This document shows, piece after piece, positions 26,918 to 35,862 of a stretch of 64,000 nt of DNA. Made by a program: the position numbers and the translations under genes. The stretch covers positions 682,001 to 746,000 of the forward strand of contig NZ_CP101943.1 in NCBI RefSeq assembly GCF_024508235.1, given 5' to 3'. How positions within the stretch are numbered: the stretch's first letter is position 1; each line of letters begins with the position of its first letter. Source of the stretch: Halococcus qingdaonensis. Lineage in GTDB: Archaea > Halobacteriota > Halobacteria > Halobacteriales > Halococcaceae. A model generated the notes under the pieces. It had not been told where the DNA came from. It ran no database searches and saw only the letters and a program-made list of their open reading frames with translations.

Positions 26918-27226
26918 TTATACTCGCGGTCCGTATCGCGACCGCACGCCGTAGTCCTCGCCCGAGTACGTCCACACGGACGCGATGACGCGCGGCGAAC
27001 CCCGGCGTGCGACACAGGTCGTGTGATACACGACCGAACGTGGAGCCGGTGTCGACCGGCGACACGGGTTGCGCCATGCGCAACCGAACGCGAGGCCGGC
27101 ACACGCCGGCCGCGGATGGTCGCCGACGACCCGCCCGGCATAGGGTTTCCCGGCCGAGACGGCACACCGCCCGCGATGAGGCCGGCCGTTAGTGTTCCGG
27201 GCGACAGTCCACTCGATCGAGCCCAC
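26918..27226 (-). CDS. Doubtful ORF over the hairpin region (102 aa)
   Basis: A 102-codon frame reads across the hairpin cluster on the minus strand. It has five scattered Cys residues and a plausible-looking end (VIASVWTYSGEDYGVRSRYG), with about three quarters G/C at third positions. Against it, acidic residues are scarce, there is no TATA box or ribosome site upstream, and the 50-base hairpin period is not a multiple of three. It is listed only because the gap otherwise has no gene. Confidence 0.2.
   Translation of the reverse strand: MGSIEWTVARNTNGRPHRGRCAVSAGKPYAGRVVGDHPRPACAGLAFGCAWRNPCRRSTPAPRSVVYHTTCVARRGSPRVIASVWTYSGEDYGVRSRYGPRV
27017..27111. ncRNA. Tandem two-hairpin repeat, candidate structured RNA or operator array
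   Basis: Two copies of a two-hairpin unit follow each other with a 50-base period. Copy 1: GGTCGTGT/ACACGACC (27017-27035, loop GAT), linker GAACGTGGA, GCCGGT/ACCGGC (27045-27060, loop GTCG). Copy 2: GGTTGCGC/GCGCAACC (27067-27085, loop CAT), linker GAACGCGA, GGCCGGC/GCCGGCC (27094-27111, loop ACAC). The stems differ between copies at four base pairs and each change is matched on the other arm. This suggests that pairing is maintained. Whether it acts as RNA or DNA, and its strand, are unknown. Confidence 0.45.
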
Positions 27227-27471
27227 GCTCCGTGCAACGAGCGCAGCCTCAACGAGTCGGTGACGCTGACGGATGAGACGCCAACTGAAAACCCGTTTTC
27301 GTGCTGCCAGATCGACGGATTCGACCGTACAACCCCCGATCGACGAGCTACAGATCGGTATATCTGTGGGCTGTTTGCCGATTGGCGGATCGAGCGACAG
27401 AGGCGCTCTGTACGCTACTGATCGGGTGTACGGAGGTTTTAACCCTGTCCGACCCGACAGTTCATTTGCAA

Positions 27472-27717
27472 ATGCTCGACGAAATACGGCGTGCGAACCG
27501 GGACACGCGCGCTCAATACGCCCTCATGGCCGTCTTCGGCGCGCTGTGCATCCTCGCCGCGTTCGCACCGCTCCAGGAGTCGATTCGAATCACGACCGTC
27601 GGGACGCTCTTCGGGTTCACCGCCGGGCTCTGGGTCTCGCATCTGTTGCAGGTGGTCCAGAGCGCCGCCGAGGCGAACCGCAACGGAACCGATCCGTCGA
27701 CCCCGGAATCACAATGA
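27472..27717 (+). CDS. Small membrane protein (81 aa)
   Basis: The protein starts with a charged helix (MLDEIRRANRDTRAQYALMA), then has two membrane segments (about 18-34 and 40-60), ending polar. No family is recognised. ATG 27472 is chosen over a longer Arg-rich frame; GGTTTTAACC at 27436-27445 supplies a TATA-like box 27-36 bases upstream. The stop overlaps the next start (ATGA). Confidence 0.65.
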   Translation: MLDEIRRANRDTRAQYALMAVFGALCILAAFAPLQESIRITTVGTLFGFTAGLWVSHLLQVVQSAAEANRNGTDPSTPESQ

Positions 27718-27980
27718 GCGAGTCGGAACCCTCCCACGGCACCGACAGTGGCGGCGAACTGAACCGGTTCTCGGAGGACGTCGAGGCGCTGACCGGCCGG
27801 AACCCCAATATGGGATCGTTCCTCCTCACCGTCGGGAGCGTCACCTGTGTGTTCATCGCACTGTTCCAGTTCACGCTGCCGAGCTCGGTCGGCTTTCTCC
27901 TCACCGGCGGGGTGCTCATCATCACCGTTCTCAGCGGTGTCTTCGCGCTGATCCTCGACACGTTGGGCTACTTCGGATAG
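27714..27980 (+). CDS. Small membrane protein (88 aa)
   Basis: The first 30 residues are polar and acidic (SESEPSHGTDSGGELNRFSE), followed by two hydrophobic helices (about 34-52 and 58-85: FLLTVGSVTCVFIALFQFTL and GFLLTGGVLIITVLSGVFAL). Function unknown. It is coupled by ATGA overlap to the preceding small membrane protein, so the pair may form one membrane complex (inference). Confidence 0.65.
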   Translation: MSESEPSHGTDSGGELNRFSEDVEALTGRNPNMGSFLLTVGSVTCVFIALFQFTLPSSVGFLLTGGVLIITVLSGVFALILDTLGYFG

Positions 27981-28069
27981 TCGGTACGACGATGGCGGGG
28001 TGACGACCGTGAGCCGAGTAGCCCGGCCCTGTCGCGCATTTATGTTCGTAACCCCCATAGCACGGGTAC

Positions 28070-28282
28070 ATGGATCGCAACGGTTTCGTGAAACTCTCGC
28101 TTCTCGCCTTCGGGCTGATCCTGGTGAGTTTCCTGCTCCTCGGTTTCTCGCGGCTCGTCCTGCCCTACCGCACGGCGCGCGTTCTCGCCGCACCGACGAC
28201 CCTGCTTGGATTCGGGCTGGTCTGCTATCTCCTCGTGCGAGCTATGCTGTCGAAACTCCGTCTCGTCGAGATCGAGGACTGA
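28070..28282 (+). CDS. Small membrane protein (70 aa)
   Basis: This 70-residue protein has two membrane helices (FVKLSLLAFGLILVSFLLLG and APTTLLGFGLVCYLLVRAML) separated by a short basic loop and ending in an acidic tail VEIED. No family is recognised. ATTTATGT at 28037-28044 is a good TATA box, about 26 bases before the ATG, and hisD follows 42 bases downstream with its own TATA-like CGTTTTCG. Confidence 0.7.
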   Translation: MDRNGFVKLSLLAFGLILVSFLLLGFSRLVLPYRTARVLAAPTTLLGFGLVCYLLVRAMLSKLRLVEIED

Positions 28283-28324
28283 GAGACCACAAACCGTTTT
28301 CGCACCGGCCCCCGAGTCGCTCGC

Positions 28325-29605
28325 ATGGACGTCACCACCGTTGCGGATCTCCCGCCCGACCGGCGGCGGGCGCTGTTCCATCGTGATGCCGGCATCGACG
28401 CGATCGCCGGCGATGTCGCCGACATCGTCGAGCGCGTGCGCGAAGAGGGCGACGTGGCGCTGCGTGAGTACGCCGAGGAGTTCGACGACACGACCGTCGG
28501 CACGATCGACGTGACCGACACCGCCGAGCGCGCTTACGACGAGATCGACGACGATCTCAGAGAGGCCATCGAGACCGCCGCCGACAACATCGAGGAGTTC
28601 CACGAGCGCCAACTGCCCGACGACTGGCGGGAGGATTTCGACGGTCGCGAGCTCGGACGGCGCTACCGACCGATCGAGCGCGTCGGTGCGTACGTCCCCG
28701 GCGGCGGGGCGGCCTACCCCTCCAGCGCGCTGATGACGGTCGTTCCGGCCACCGTCGCCGGTGTCGAGCAGGTGGCGGTCGCGACGCCGCCGGCCGACGA
28801 GCTCAGCCCCGCGACGCTCGCGGCGCTGCACGTCGCCGGCGCGGATGCGATCCACCAGGTCGGGGGTGCACAGGCGATCGCCGCGCTCGCCTACGGCACC
28901 GAGACGGTCTCGCCGGTCGAGAAGATCGTCGGCCCCGGCAACCGGTGGGTGACGGCCGCCAAAGCCGCCGTCAGGAACGACTGCGCCATCGACTTCCTCG
29001 CGGGGCCGAGCGAGATCTGCGTGCTCGCCGACGACTCGGCCGATCCGCAATTCGTCGCGGCCGACCTCGTCGCGCAGGCCGAGCACGACCCCGCGGCGTC
29101 GGTCGTCGCCATCACCGACGACGAGGAACTCGCCGAGAACATCGTCACGGCCGTCGATCGACAGGCCGAGGGACGCGAGCGCGAGGAAACCATCCGCGAG
29201 GCGCTCGACAACGACGCCAGCGGCGTGTTCGTCGCCCGCTCGATGCCCGAGGCGGTCCTCTTCTGTGAGGAGTACGCCGCCGAGCACCTCTCGATTCAGG
29301 CTGCCGACGACGAAGCGCTGCTCGATCGGATCAGCAATGCGGGCAGCGTTTTCCTCGGTCCGTACAGTCCGGTGGCAGCGGGCGATTATGCCGCTGGACC
29401 GAATCACGTACTGCCGACCGAGGGCCACGCGCGCACCACGGGCGGGCTGTCGGTCGAGACGTTCCTCCGATCGACGACGGTCCAGCGGCTCTCGTCGGAT
29501 GCGCTCGATGCGCTCGGCGACACGGTGACGACGCTCGCCGAGGCCGAGGGGCTGGAGGCTCACGCCGAGAGCGTCCGGGTTCGCGATCGATCGGCGTCCG
29601 AGTAA
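28325..29605 (+). CDS. hisD: Histidinol dehydrogenase
   Basis: This 426-residue enzyme catalyses the last two oxidations of histidine synthesis (histidinol to histidine, NAD-dependent, zinc-bound). Seen are VGAYVPGGGAAYPSSALMTV, IVGPGNRWVTAAKAAV, the PSEICVLAD segment, QAEHDPAASV and the AEHLSIQ motif. The length matches the family. No other his genes are in the window, which is common in haloarchaea, where his genes are scattered. It lies directly before nuoJ1 but with a 128-base gap. Confidence 0.97.
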   Translation: MDVTTVADLPPDRRRALFHRDAGIDAIAGDVADIVERVREEGDVALREYAEEFDDTTVGTIDVTDTAERAYDEIDDDLREAIETAADNIEEFHERQLPDDWREDFDGRELGRRYRPIERVGAYVPGGGAAYPSSALMTVVPATVAGVEQVAVATPPADELSPATLAALHVAGADAIHQVGGAQAIAALAYGTETVSPVEKIVGPGNRWVTAAKAAVRNDCAIDFLAGPSEICVLADDSADPQFVAADLVAQAEHDPAASVVAITDDEELAENIVTAVDRQAEGREREETIREALDNDASGVFVARSMPEAVLFCEEYAAEHLSIQAADDEALLDRISNAGSVFLGPYSPVAAGDYAAGPNHVLPTEGHARTTGGLSVETFLRSTTVQRLSSDALDALGDTVTTLAEAEGLEAHAESVRVRDRSASE

Positions 29606-29733
29606 CGATCATGTTCGTTGCCGAGCGTTCGGGCCTGTTTGGACCGGAGCCAGCGGCTGCAGCCGGTACGGGCGTCGTCCGCTAACGGGCGGGTCTCGAA
29701 ACCTTCAAACACTATCCCATATGAGGTGGCACA

Positions 29734-30006
29734 ATGGCAGCATTACCGTACGAGACGGCCGCGTTTGCGCTGTTCGCGCTCGTCACCATCGCGGGTGCTT
29801 TCGGCGTCGTCCTCATGGAGGACGTCTGGCACTCGGCGCTCATGCTCGGGGTGACGCTGTTGAGCGTCGCCATCCACTACGTGATGATGAGTGCCGAGTT
29901 CCTCGCCGCGATGCAGATACTCGTCTACGTCGGCGGGGTGCTCATCCTCATCACCTTCGCCGTCATGCTGACACGGGTTGACGATCCGAAGGAGGCAGTG
30001 TCGTGA
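29734..30006 (+). CDS. nuoJ1: NADH-quinone-oxidoreductase-like subunit J, N-terminal half
   Basis: This 90-residue protein corresponds to the first half of NuoJ, a membrane subunit of complex I: FALFALVTIAGAFGVVLMED, VMMSAEFLAAMQILVYVGGVLILITFAVMLT. The split of NuoJ into two genes is usual in haloarchaea. A purine-rich GAGGTGG site lies six bases before ATG 29734, so this message has a ribosome binding site rather than being leaderless. The stop overlaps nuoJ2 (GTGA). Confidence 0.9.
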   Translation: MAALPYETAAFALFALVTIAGAFGVVLMEDVWHSALMLGVTLLSVAIHYVMMSAEFLAAMQILVYVGGVLILITFAVMLTRVDDPKEAVS

Positions 30007-30413
30007 CCACCCGTCCGCGCCTGCGGCTCGGCAGCCATCTCCTCCCCGGGCTCATCGCGGTTGCGCTGTTCGTCGTCTTCGCCGCCGTCTTCCTGACGAG
30101 TTCGTTCGACGCCCCCGCGGGCTTTCCCGGCGGCGGCTCGGTGACGGCGTCGATCGGCTACGCGCTGTTCAGTCTCGACGGCGGCGCGTATCCCAGCGAG
30201 GGCTTTCTGATCGCCTTCGAGATCATCGATCTGGCGCTCGTGGCGGCGCTCGCGGCCGCGGTGATGCTCGCGAAAACTGAAGAAAACGGTCATATCGCCG
30301 GTGCGCTGCGGTTCGTCTCGCCCGACCACGACGCCGACGACGAATCCGAAACCGACACCGAGACCGCTGCCAGGGCCGATGGTGGCCGTGACGTCGAGGA
30401 GGACGGTCGCTGA
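30003..30413 (+). CDS. nuoJ2: NADH-quinone-oxidoreductase-like subunit J, C-terminal half
   Basis: This 136-residue protein carries the second half of NuoJ: a helix at about 13-33, then SVTASIGYALFSLDGGAYPSEGF, then the last helix at about 72-92 (AFEIIDLALVAALAAAVML) and an acidic cytoplasmic tail of roughly 40 residues. GTG 30003 overlaps the nuoJ1 stop and TGA overlaps the nuoK start by one base. Confidence 0.88.
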   Translation: MTTRPRLRLGSHLLPGLIAVALFVVFAAVFLTSSFDAPAGFPGGGSVTASIGYALFSLDGGAYPSEGFLIAFEIIDLALVAALAAAVMLAKTEENGHIAGALRFVSPDHDADDESETDTETAARADGGRDVEEDGR

Positions 30414-30715
30414 TGGTCCCCGTCCAGTACTATCTTCTCCTGTCGGCAGGGCTGTTCTGCGTCGGTCTGTTCGGCATCCTCACCCGCCGCAACGCGCTCG
30501 TCTTCCTGATGAGCGTCGAGATCATGCTCACCGCCGCCAACATCAACTTCGTTGCCTTTTCGTTCCAGCACGGGAATCTCACCGGACAGGTGTTCAGTTT
30601 GTTCACGATCGCACTCGCCGCGGCGGAAGTCGCGGTCGGCATCGGCATCGTCCTCGTCCTCTACCGCAATTTCCGCGGCGTGGACGTGACTGAAGCAGCG
30701 ACAATGAGGTGGTAA
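30413..30715 (+). CDS. nuoK: NADH-quinone-oxidoreductase-like subunit K
   Basis: This 100-residue proton-channel subunit has three helices and the conserved glutamates in FLMSVEIMLTAANINFVAFS and AAAEVAVGIGIVLVLYR. The length is exactly that of bacterial NuoK. It sits between nuoJ2 and nuoL with almost no spacing, so one transcript is expected. Confidence 0.95.
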   Translation: MVPVQYYLLLSAGLFCVGLFGILTRRNALVFLMSVEIMLTAANINFVAFSFQHGNLTGQVFSLFTIALAAAEVAVGIGIVLVLYRNFRGVDVTEAATMRW

Positions 30716-30717
30716 CG

Positions 30718-32718
30718 ATGGTGGCATTCGACTACGCGCCGGCGATCGCGCTCCTGCCCTTCGCCTCGTTCGTTATCGCGCTCTTCGCGGGCAAGTACAT
30801 GCCCAAACGCGGCGCGTTCGCGGGCATCCTCGCCACCGGTGGCTCGCTCGTGCTCTCGATCTGGATGGCGTTCACGGTGGCCGGCGGCGAAACCTACAAC
30901 GAAGAACTCTACACGTTCGTCTCACCGGAAGCGTTCGATCTCCATCTCGGGATTCTCGTCGATCCGCTTGCAGCTCTCATGCTCGTCATCGTCTCGCTCG
31001 TGGCCTTCCTCGTCCACATTTTCAGCCTCGGCTATATGAACGACGAGGGCGAGACCGGCCTGCCGCGCTACTACGCCGGACTCGGGCTGTTCACCGCGAG
31101 CATGCTCGGCTTCGTCCTGGCCGACAACCTGTTCATGGCGTTCATGTTCTTCGAGATGGTCGGCCTCTGCTCGTGGCTGCTCATCGGCTTCTGGTTCCGT
31201 GACGACGCACCGCCGAGCGCCGCGAAGAAGGCCTTCCTGGTCACTCGTTTCGGCGACTACTTCTTCCTCGTCGGCGTCGTCGGGATCTTCGTCACGTTCT
31301 CGACGGCGACGTTCGCCGGCTCGGAGAGCTTCGTCACGCTCGCCGAGGAGGCGCTCGCCGGCAACGCGGGCGCGGTCAACACCTTCGGCTTCGAGCCGCA
31401 GACCTGGTTCGCGATCCTCGGGCTGCTCGTGCTCGGCGGCGTCATCGGTAAATCCGCCCAGTTCCCGCTGCACACGTGGCTGCCCGACGCGATGGAGGGC
31501 CCGACGCCCGTGTCGGCGCTCATCCACGCCGCGACGATGGTCGCCGCCGGTGTCTATCTCGTCGCACGTATGTACGGCTTCTACGCGCTCCTCCCCACCG
31601 TGCTCGCGATCATCGCGTTCATCGGCGGGTTCACCGCGCTGTTCGCCGCGACGATGGCGGTCGTCAAACGCGAGATCAAGCAGGTGCTCGCCTACTCGAC
31701 GATCAGCCAGTACGGTTACATGATGCTCGGGCTCGGCGTCGGCGGCTACGTCGCCGCGACCTTCCACCTGATGACCCACGCCTTCTTCAAGGCGCTGCTG
31801 TTCCTCGGTGCGGGGTCGGTCATCATCGCCATGCACCACAACGAGGACATGTGGGATATGGGCGGGCTAAAGGATCGGATGCCCGTCACCTACTACACCT
31901 TCCTCGCCGGCTCGCTCGCGCTCGCGGGCATCTTCCCGTTTGCGGGCTTCTGGTCGAAGGACGAGGTGCTCTACGAGGCGCTCGTCCACGGGCTCAACGA
32001 CCCGCTCCTGCTCGGCGCGTACGCGATGGGGCTGCTCGCCGTGCTCTTCACCGGGTTCTACACCTTCCGGATGGTCCTCCTGACCTTCCACGGCGAGCCA
32101 CGCAGCGACACCGCCAGAAACCCCCACGGCGTCGGCTGGAACGTCAAGCTTCCGCTGGCCGTGCTGGGTGTGCTTGCGGTCGTCGCCGGCTTCATCAACA
32201 TGGTGCCGGTGGCCGAGCTCACGGGGGCGAACATCGAGTTCCTCCACAAGTGGCTCGAACACGGTATCACGGGCGTCACCTCCGAACACTACGGTGAACT
32301 GCTCCACGACGTCGCGGGCTATCAGGCGGCCGAGCTCTCGCCGCTGCTCCCCGCCGTGGTCTCGCTGGGGCTCGCACTTGCCGGTGCGGGACTGGCGTAC
32401 ACGCTTTACAGCGGTGGCTCGCCGGAGCCACACACCGACCGACTCGGCAGCATCAAAACGCTACTCATGAGCAACTACTACCAAGACGAGTATCAAGTCT
32501 GGCTGGCGGACGCGACCACGCGGGTCGCGCGTGCGGCCGATACGTTCGACCAAGGAGTCATCGACGGCGTCGTCAACGGCGTTTCGAGCGTGAGCCTGTT
32601 CTCGGGCAGTCGCATCAAGCGCGTTCAAACTGGGGTCGTCACCAACTACGCGGCGCTGCTCTCGCTCGGGCTGGTCGCGCTGCTGGTGGTCTTCGGCCTG
32701 CTCGGGGGGTGGTTCTGA
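30718..32718 (+). CDS. nuoL: NADH-quinone-oxidoreductase-like subunit L
   Basis: This 666-residue antiporter-like subunit has about 16 helices. The proton-antiporter core is visible: LFMAFMFFEMVGLCSWLLIG, GKSAQFPLHTWLPDAMEGPT followed by PVSALIHAATMVAAGVYLVA, and LMTHAFFKALLFLGAGSVI with its conserved Lys and His. The long C-terminal amphipathic helix region expected for NuoL follows around 560-640. ATG 30718 lies two bases after the nuoK stop; an in-frame GTG three codons upstream is less likely. Confidence 0.95.
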   Translation: MVAFDYAPAIALLPFASFVIALFAGKYMPKRGAFAGILATGGSLVLSIWMAFTVAGGETYNEELYTFVSPEAFDLHLGILVDPLAALMLVIVSLVAFLVHIFSLGYMNDEGETGLPRYYAGLGLFTASMLGFVLADNLFMAFMFFEMVGLCSWLLIGFWFRDDAPPSAAKKAFLVTRFGDYFFLVGVVGIFVTFSTATFAGSESFVTLAEEALAGNAGAVNTFGFEPQTWFAILGLLVLGGVIGKSAQFPLHTWLPDAMEGPTPVSALIHAATMVAAGVYLVARMYGFYALLPTVLAIIAFIGGFTALFAATMAVVKREIKQVLAYSTISQYGYMMLGLGVGGYVAATFHLMTHAFFKALLFLGAGSVIIAMHHNEDMWDMGGLKDRMPVTYYTFLAGSLALAGIFPFAGFWSKDEVLYEALVHGLNDPLLLGAYAMGLLAVLFTGFYTFRMVLLTFHGEPRSDTARNPHGVGWNVKLPLAVLGVLAVVAGFINMVPVAELTGANIEFLHKWLEHGITGVTSEHYGELLHDVAGYQAAELSPLLPAVVSLGLALAGAGLAYTLYSGGSPEPHTDRLGSIKTLLMSNYYQDEYQVWLADATTRVARAADTFDQGVIDGVVNGVSSVSLFSGSRIKRVQTGVVTNYAALLSLGLVALLVVFGLLGGWF

Positions 32719-34242
32719 ATGATCATCGAACTCCTGCTCGCGTTCTGTCTCATCGGTGCGGTCGTGGTGTTCGTCCTGCCCGACGAGTACGCGCCGGTCG
32801 GCGCGCTCACCGCGAGCCTGTTCCCGCTCGTGACGAGTTTCGTCATGTGGTTCGGCTTCGACGGCTCGGGCAACGCCTTCCTCGAAGGCGGACAGCTCGC
32901 CTACGAGACGATGGTTCAGTGGATATCACTGGGTCCGTACGCCATCAACTGGCACGTCGGCGTCGACGGTATCAGCATGCCGCTGGTCGTTCTCGCCACG
33001 GTGCTGACGACGCTCGCGATCCTGACGGCGTGGACGCCGATCGACGAGCGGCGCTCGCAGTTCTACGGACTCATGCTGCTGCTCGAAGCGGGCCTGCTCG
33101 GCGTGTTCGTCGCGCTCGACTTCTTCGCGTGGCTCGTCTTCTGGGAGGTCGTGCTGGTCCCGATGTACATGCTCATCGGCGTCTGGGGCGGCCCGCGGCG
33201 CAAGTACGCCGCCGTGAAGTTCTTCGTCTACACCAACCTCGCGACGCTGGTGATGTTCCTCGGATTCATGGCGCTCGTGTTCGGGCTCGGTGACTCGGTG
33301 TCGACCCTCGACATGCCGGCGATCACACAGGCGATCCGCGCCGGCGAGCTCGGCTCGCTCGCGGGTATCGCGCCGGGGACGATCAAGAGCGTGGCCTTCG
33401 TCGCCATGTTCGCCGGCTTCGCGGTCAAGGTGCCGATCGTGCCGGTCCACACGTGGCTGCCCGACGCTCACGTCGAGGCCCCGACGCCAGCTTCGGTGAT
33501 GCTGGCTGGCGCACTCCTGAAGATGGGCACCTACGCACTGCTGCGATTCAACTTCACGATGCTGCCGGACGTCGCGGCCGATTTCGCCCCGTTCATCGCG
33601 CTGCTGGCGGTCGTCTCGGTCATCTACGGTGCGATGTTGGCGCTCGCCCAGCAGGACCTGAAACGGATCGTCGCCTACTCGTCGATCTCGTCGATGGGCT
33701 TCGTCATCCTGGGGCTGGTCGCCTACACCGAGTACGGCCTCGGCGGGGCGACCTTCCAGATGCTCTCACACGGCCTGCTCTCGGGCCTGCTGTTCGCCTG
33801 CGTCGGCGTCATCTACAACACGACGCACACGCGGATGGTCGGGGACATGTCCGGGCTCGCCGATCGCATGCCCGTCACCACCGGGATGTTCGTCGCCGGA
33901 TCGTTCGGCTACATGGGGCTGCCGTTCATGGCCGGCTTCATGGGTGAGTACTTCATCTTCCAGGGCTCGTTCGCCGCCGACTTCGCCGGCTCGATGGTGT
34001 TCACGGCGGTCGCGATGTTCGGCATCGTCATCGTCGCGGGCTACTTCCTCTACGCGATGCAGCGGACGCTGTTCGGCGAGTACCGCCTCGAAACCGACTA
34101 CACGGTCGGGCGGGCGGCCGTCCACGACATCGTGCCGCTGGCGGTGCTGGTCGTACTCGTCATCGTGCTCGGCACCGCGCCGAACATCTTCTTCGACATG
34201 ATCACCGATGCGGTCGGGCCGATGCTGGGAGGTGGGCTGTAG
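32719..34242 (+). CDS. nuoM: NADH-quinone-oxidoreductase-like subunit M
   Basis: This 507-residue subunit has the NuoM pattern FFAWLVFWEVVLVPMYMLIG, FAVKVPIVPVHTWLPDAHVE followed by APTPASVMLAGALLKMGTYA, and MLSHGLLSGLLFACVGVIY. It pumps protons as one of three antiporter-like modules in complex I. It starts directly after the nuoL stop and abuts nuoN. Confidence 0.95.
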   Translation: MIIELLLAFCLIGAVVVFVLPDEYAPVGALTASLFPLVTSFVMWFGFDGSGNAFLEGGQLAYETMVQWISLGPYAINWHVGVDGISMPLVVLATVLTTLAILTAWTPIDERRSQFYGLMLLLEAGLLGVFVALDFFAWLVFWEVVLVPMYMLIGVWGGPRRKYAAVKFFVYTNLATLVMFLGFMALVFGLGDSVSTLDMPAITQAIRAGELGSLAGIAPGTIKSVAFVAMFAGFAVKVPIVPVHTWLPDAHVEAPTPASVMLAGALLKMGTYALLRFNFTMLPDVAADFAPFIALLAVVSVIYGAMLALAQQDLKRIVAYSSISSMGFVILGLVAYTEYGLGGATFQMLSHGLLSGLLFACVGVIYNTTHTRMVGDMSGLADRMPVTTGMFVAGSFGYMGLPFMAGFMGEYFIFQGSFAADFAGSMVFTAVAMFGIVIVAGYFLYAMQRTLFGEYRLETDYTVGRAAVHDIVPLAVLVVLVIVLGTAPNIFFDMITDAVGPMLGGGL

Positions 34243-35718
34243 ATGGCACCCCTCCCCGATTGGACGGCGGCCGCACCGGCCATCCTGCTCGGGCTGACGG
34301 CGATCGCACTGCTGATCATCGACAGCATCAGTCCGCGCTCGAAGAACCGAAACCTGCTTGCGGGCACGACGCTCGTGGGGACGCTGGCGGCGCTCGCGGC
34401 GGCGGTCGGACTGCTCGTCACCGGGACGGGCACGAACGGTGGCGTCGCCATCTACGGCGGCCAGATCGTCGTCGACGGGATGAGCCTGTTCTTCACGATC
34501 ATCTTCACGAGCGTCGCGGCGCTCGTCACGCTCGCGAGCTACGACTACCTCGCCGGTGAGACCGAACAGGCCGAATACTACGCGCTCGTGATGCTCGCGA
34601 CGACCGGGATGGCGATGATGGCCTCTGCCGGCAGTCTCGCGCTCGTCTTCGTGAGTTTCGAGCTGCTTTCGCTGCCCTCCTACGCGCTCGTCGCGTTCCT
34701 GAAGGACAATCGTGGTAGCGTCGAGGCCAGTCTGAAATATCTCCTCGTCGGCGCGCTGTCGTCGGCGATCCTGCTCTACGGCATCAGCCTCATCTACGGC
34801 GTCACCGGCGGGCTGTCGTTCGAGACGATCGCCGCGAACATCCAGAACAGCGGTCTCACGGGTATGCTCGGCATCGGCGTGCTGATGGTGCTCGGCGGGT
34901 TCGCGTTCAAGACCGCGAGTGTGCCGTTCCACTTCTGGGCACCGGAGGCCTACGAGGGCGCTCCGGGACCGATCTCAGCGTTCCTCTCCTCGGCGTCGAA
35001 GGCCGCCGGGTTCGTCGTCGCCTTCCGCGTCTTCACCGTCGCGTTCGGGCTCGACATCGTCTCCAGCGTCGACTGGGTGCTCGCCTTCCAGGTGCTCGCG
35101 ATCGTCACGATGACGCTCGGTAACTTCGCCGCCGCGACACAGGACAACGTCAAGCGGATGCTCGCGTACTCCTCGGTCGGCCAGGCGGGCTACGTGCTCA
35201 TCGGACTGGCCGCCCTCGGTGGCGGGCAGGACGCGCTCGTGTTGGGCATGAGTATGACCCACCTGCTGGTCTACGGGTTCATGAACACCGGGGCCTTCCT
35301 GTTCATCGCGCTCGCCGAACACTGGGACATCGGCCGGACGTTCGCCGACTACAACGGACTCGGTTCGCAGGCACCGATCGCCTGTGCCGCGATGTCGGTG
35401 TTCATGCTGAGCCTCGCCGGCATCCCGCTCGGCGGCGGGTTCCTCTCGAAGTACTTCCTGTTCGGCGCGGCTGTCGGCGCGGGCTTCTGGTGGCTCGCGG
35501 CCATCGCGATCGTCAACAGCGTGCTCTCGCTGTACTACTATCTGCGCGTGGTGCGCGCGATGTGGTTCGAGGAGTCGAACGGCGATCGCACGATCGAGGG
35601 CTACCCGCTCGGTCTCTACACTGCCGTCATCGCCGCCGCAGTCGTCACGGTGCTGCTGATCCCGGCGTTCAACTTCGTCGCCGATCCGGCGGTCGACGCG
35701 GCTGCGGCACTGTTCTAA
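34243..35718 (+). CDS. nuoN: NADH-quinone-oxidoreductase-like subunit N
   Basis: This 491-residue third antiporter module has LVFVSFELLSLPSYALVAFL, GGFAFKTASVPFHFWAPEAY followed by EGAPGPISAFLSSASKAAGF, and RMLAYSSVGQAGYVLIGLAA. It is the last gene of the nuoJ-N cluster. The genes for the peripheral arm and the NuoA/H parts (A, B, CD, H, I) are not in the window. Confidence 0.95.
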   Translation: MAPLPDWTAAAPAILLGLTAIALLIIDSISPRSKNRNLLAGTTLVGTLAALAAAVGLLVTGTGTNGGVAIYGGQIVVDGMSLFFTIIFTSVAALVTLASYDYLAGETEQAEYYALVMLATTGMAMMASAGSLALVFVSFELLSLPSYALVAFLKDNRGSVEASLKYLLVGALSSAILLYGISLIYGVTGGLSFETIAANIQNSGLTGMLGIGVLMVLGGFAFKTASVPFHFWAPEAYEGAPGPISAFLSSASKAAGFVVAFRVFTVAFGLDIVSSVDWVLAFQVLAIVTMTLGNFAAATQDNVKRMLAYSSVGQAGYVLIGLAALGGGQDALVLGMSMTHLLVYGFMNTGAFLFIALAEHWDIGRTFADYNGLGSQAPIACAAMSVFMLSLAGIPLGGGFLSKYFLFGAAVGAGFWWLAAIAIVNSVLSLYYYLRVVRAMWFEESNGDRTIEGYPLGLYTAVIAAAVVTVLLIPAFNFVADPAVDAAAALF

Positions 35719-35862
35719 CTCGACTGCTGCTTTCGATTCGTTCTGTTCTCATCGTGTCACCAGCGGCGGCTGTGCGGTGCGGGCCTGGTGTCTCGACGAG
35801 TGAAACGAGTCGGCTCAGGAGAGTGGTTCGCCGGAGGCGAATCCGAGGAGCGAAAAAGCGAT

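Larger units (their letters stand above)
26906..27471. other. 566-base gap with structured elements, no confident gene
   Basis: The gap runs between the geranylgeranyl-reductase-like gene and the small membrane protein operon. The first half is dense in inverted repeats (see 27017-27111, plus GTCC-ACAC-GGAC near 26970 and GGTCG/CGACC at 27118-27131). The second half has AT-richer sequence with CAGAT/ATCTG inverted arms near 27353 and ends in the promoter of the next operon. I looked for RNase P and SRP RNA cores and did not see them. Confidence 0.5.

Noticed and set aside
27017-27111. CRISPR array
   Set aside because: Only two units, and the repeated parts differ in sequence while keeping pairing; there are no spacers between identical repeats.
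26906-27240. RNase P RNA or SRP RNA gene
   Set aside because: The conserved cores expected for these RNAs (GAGGAAAGTCC type, and the GGAAGG/GCA helix 8 type) were not seen on either strand.
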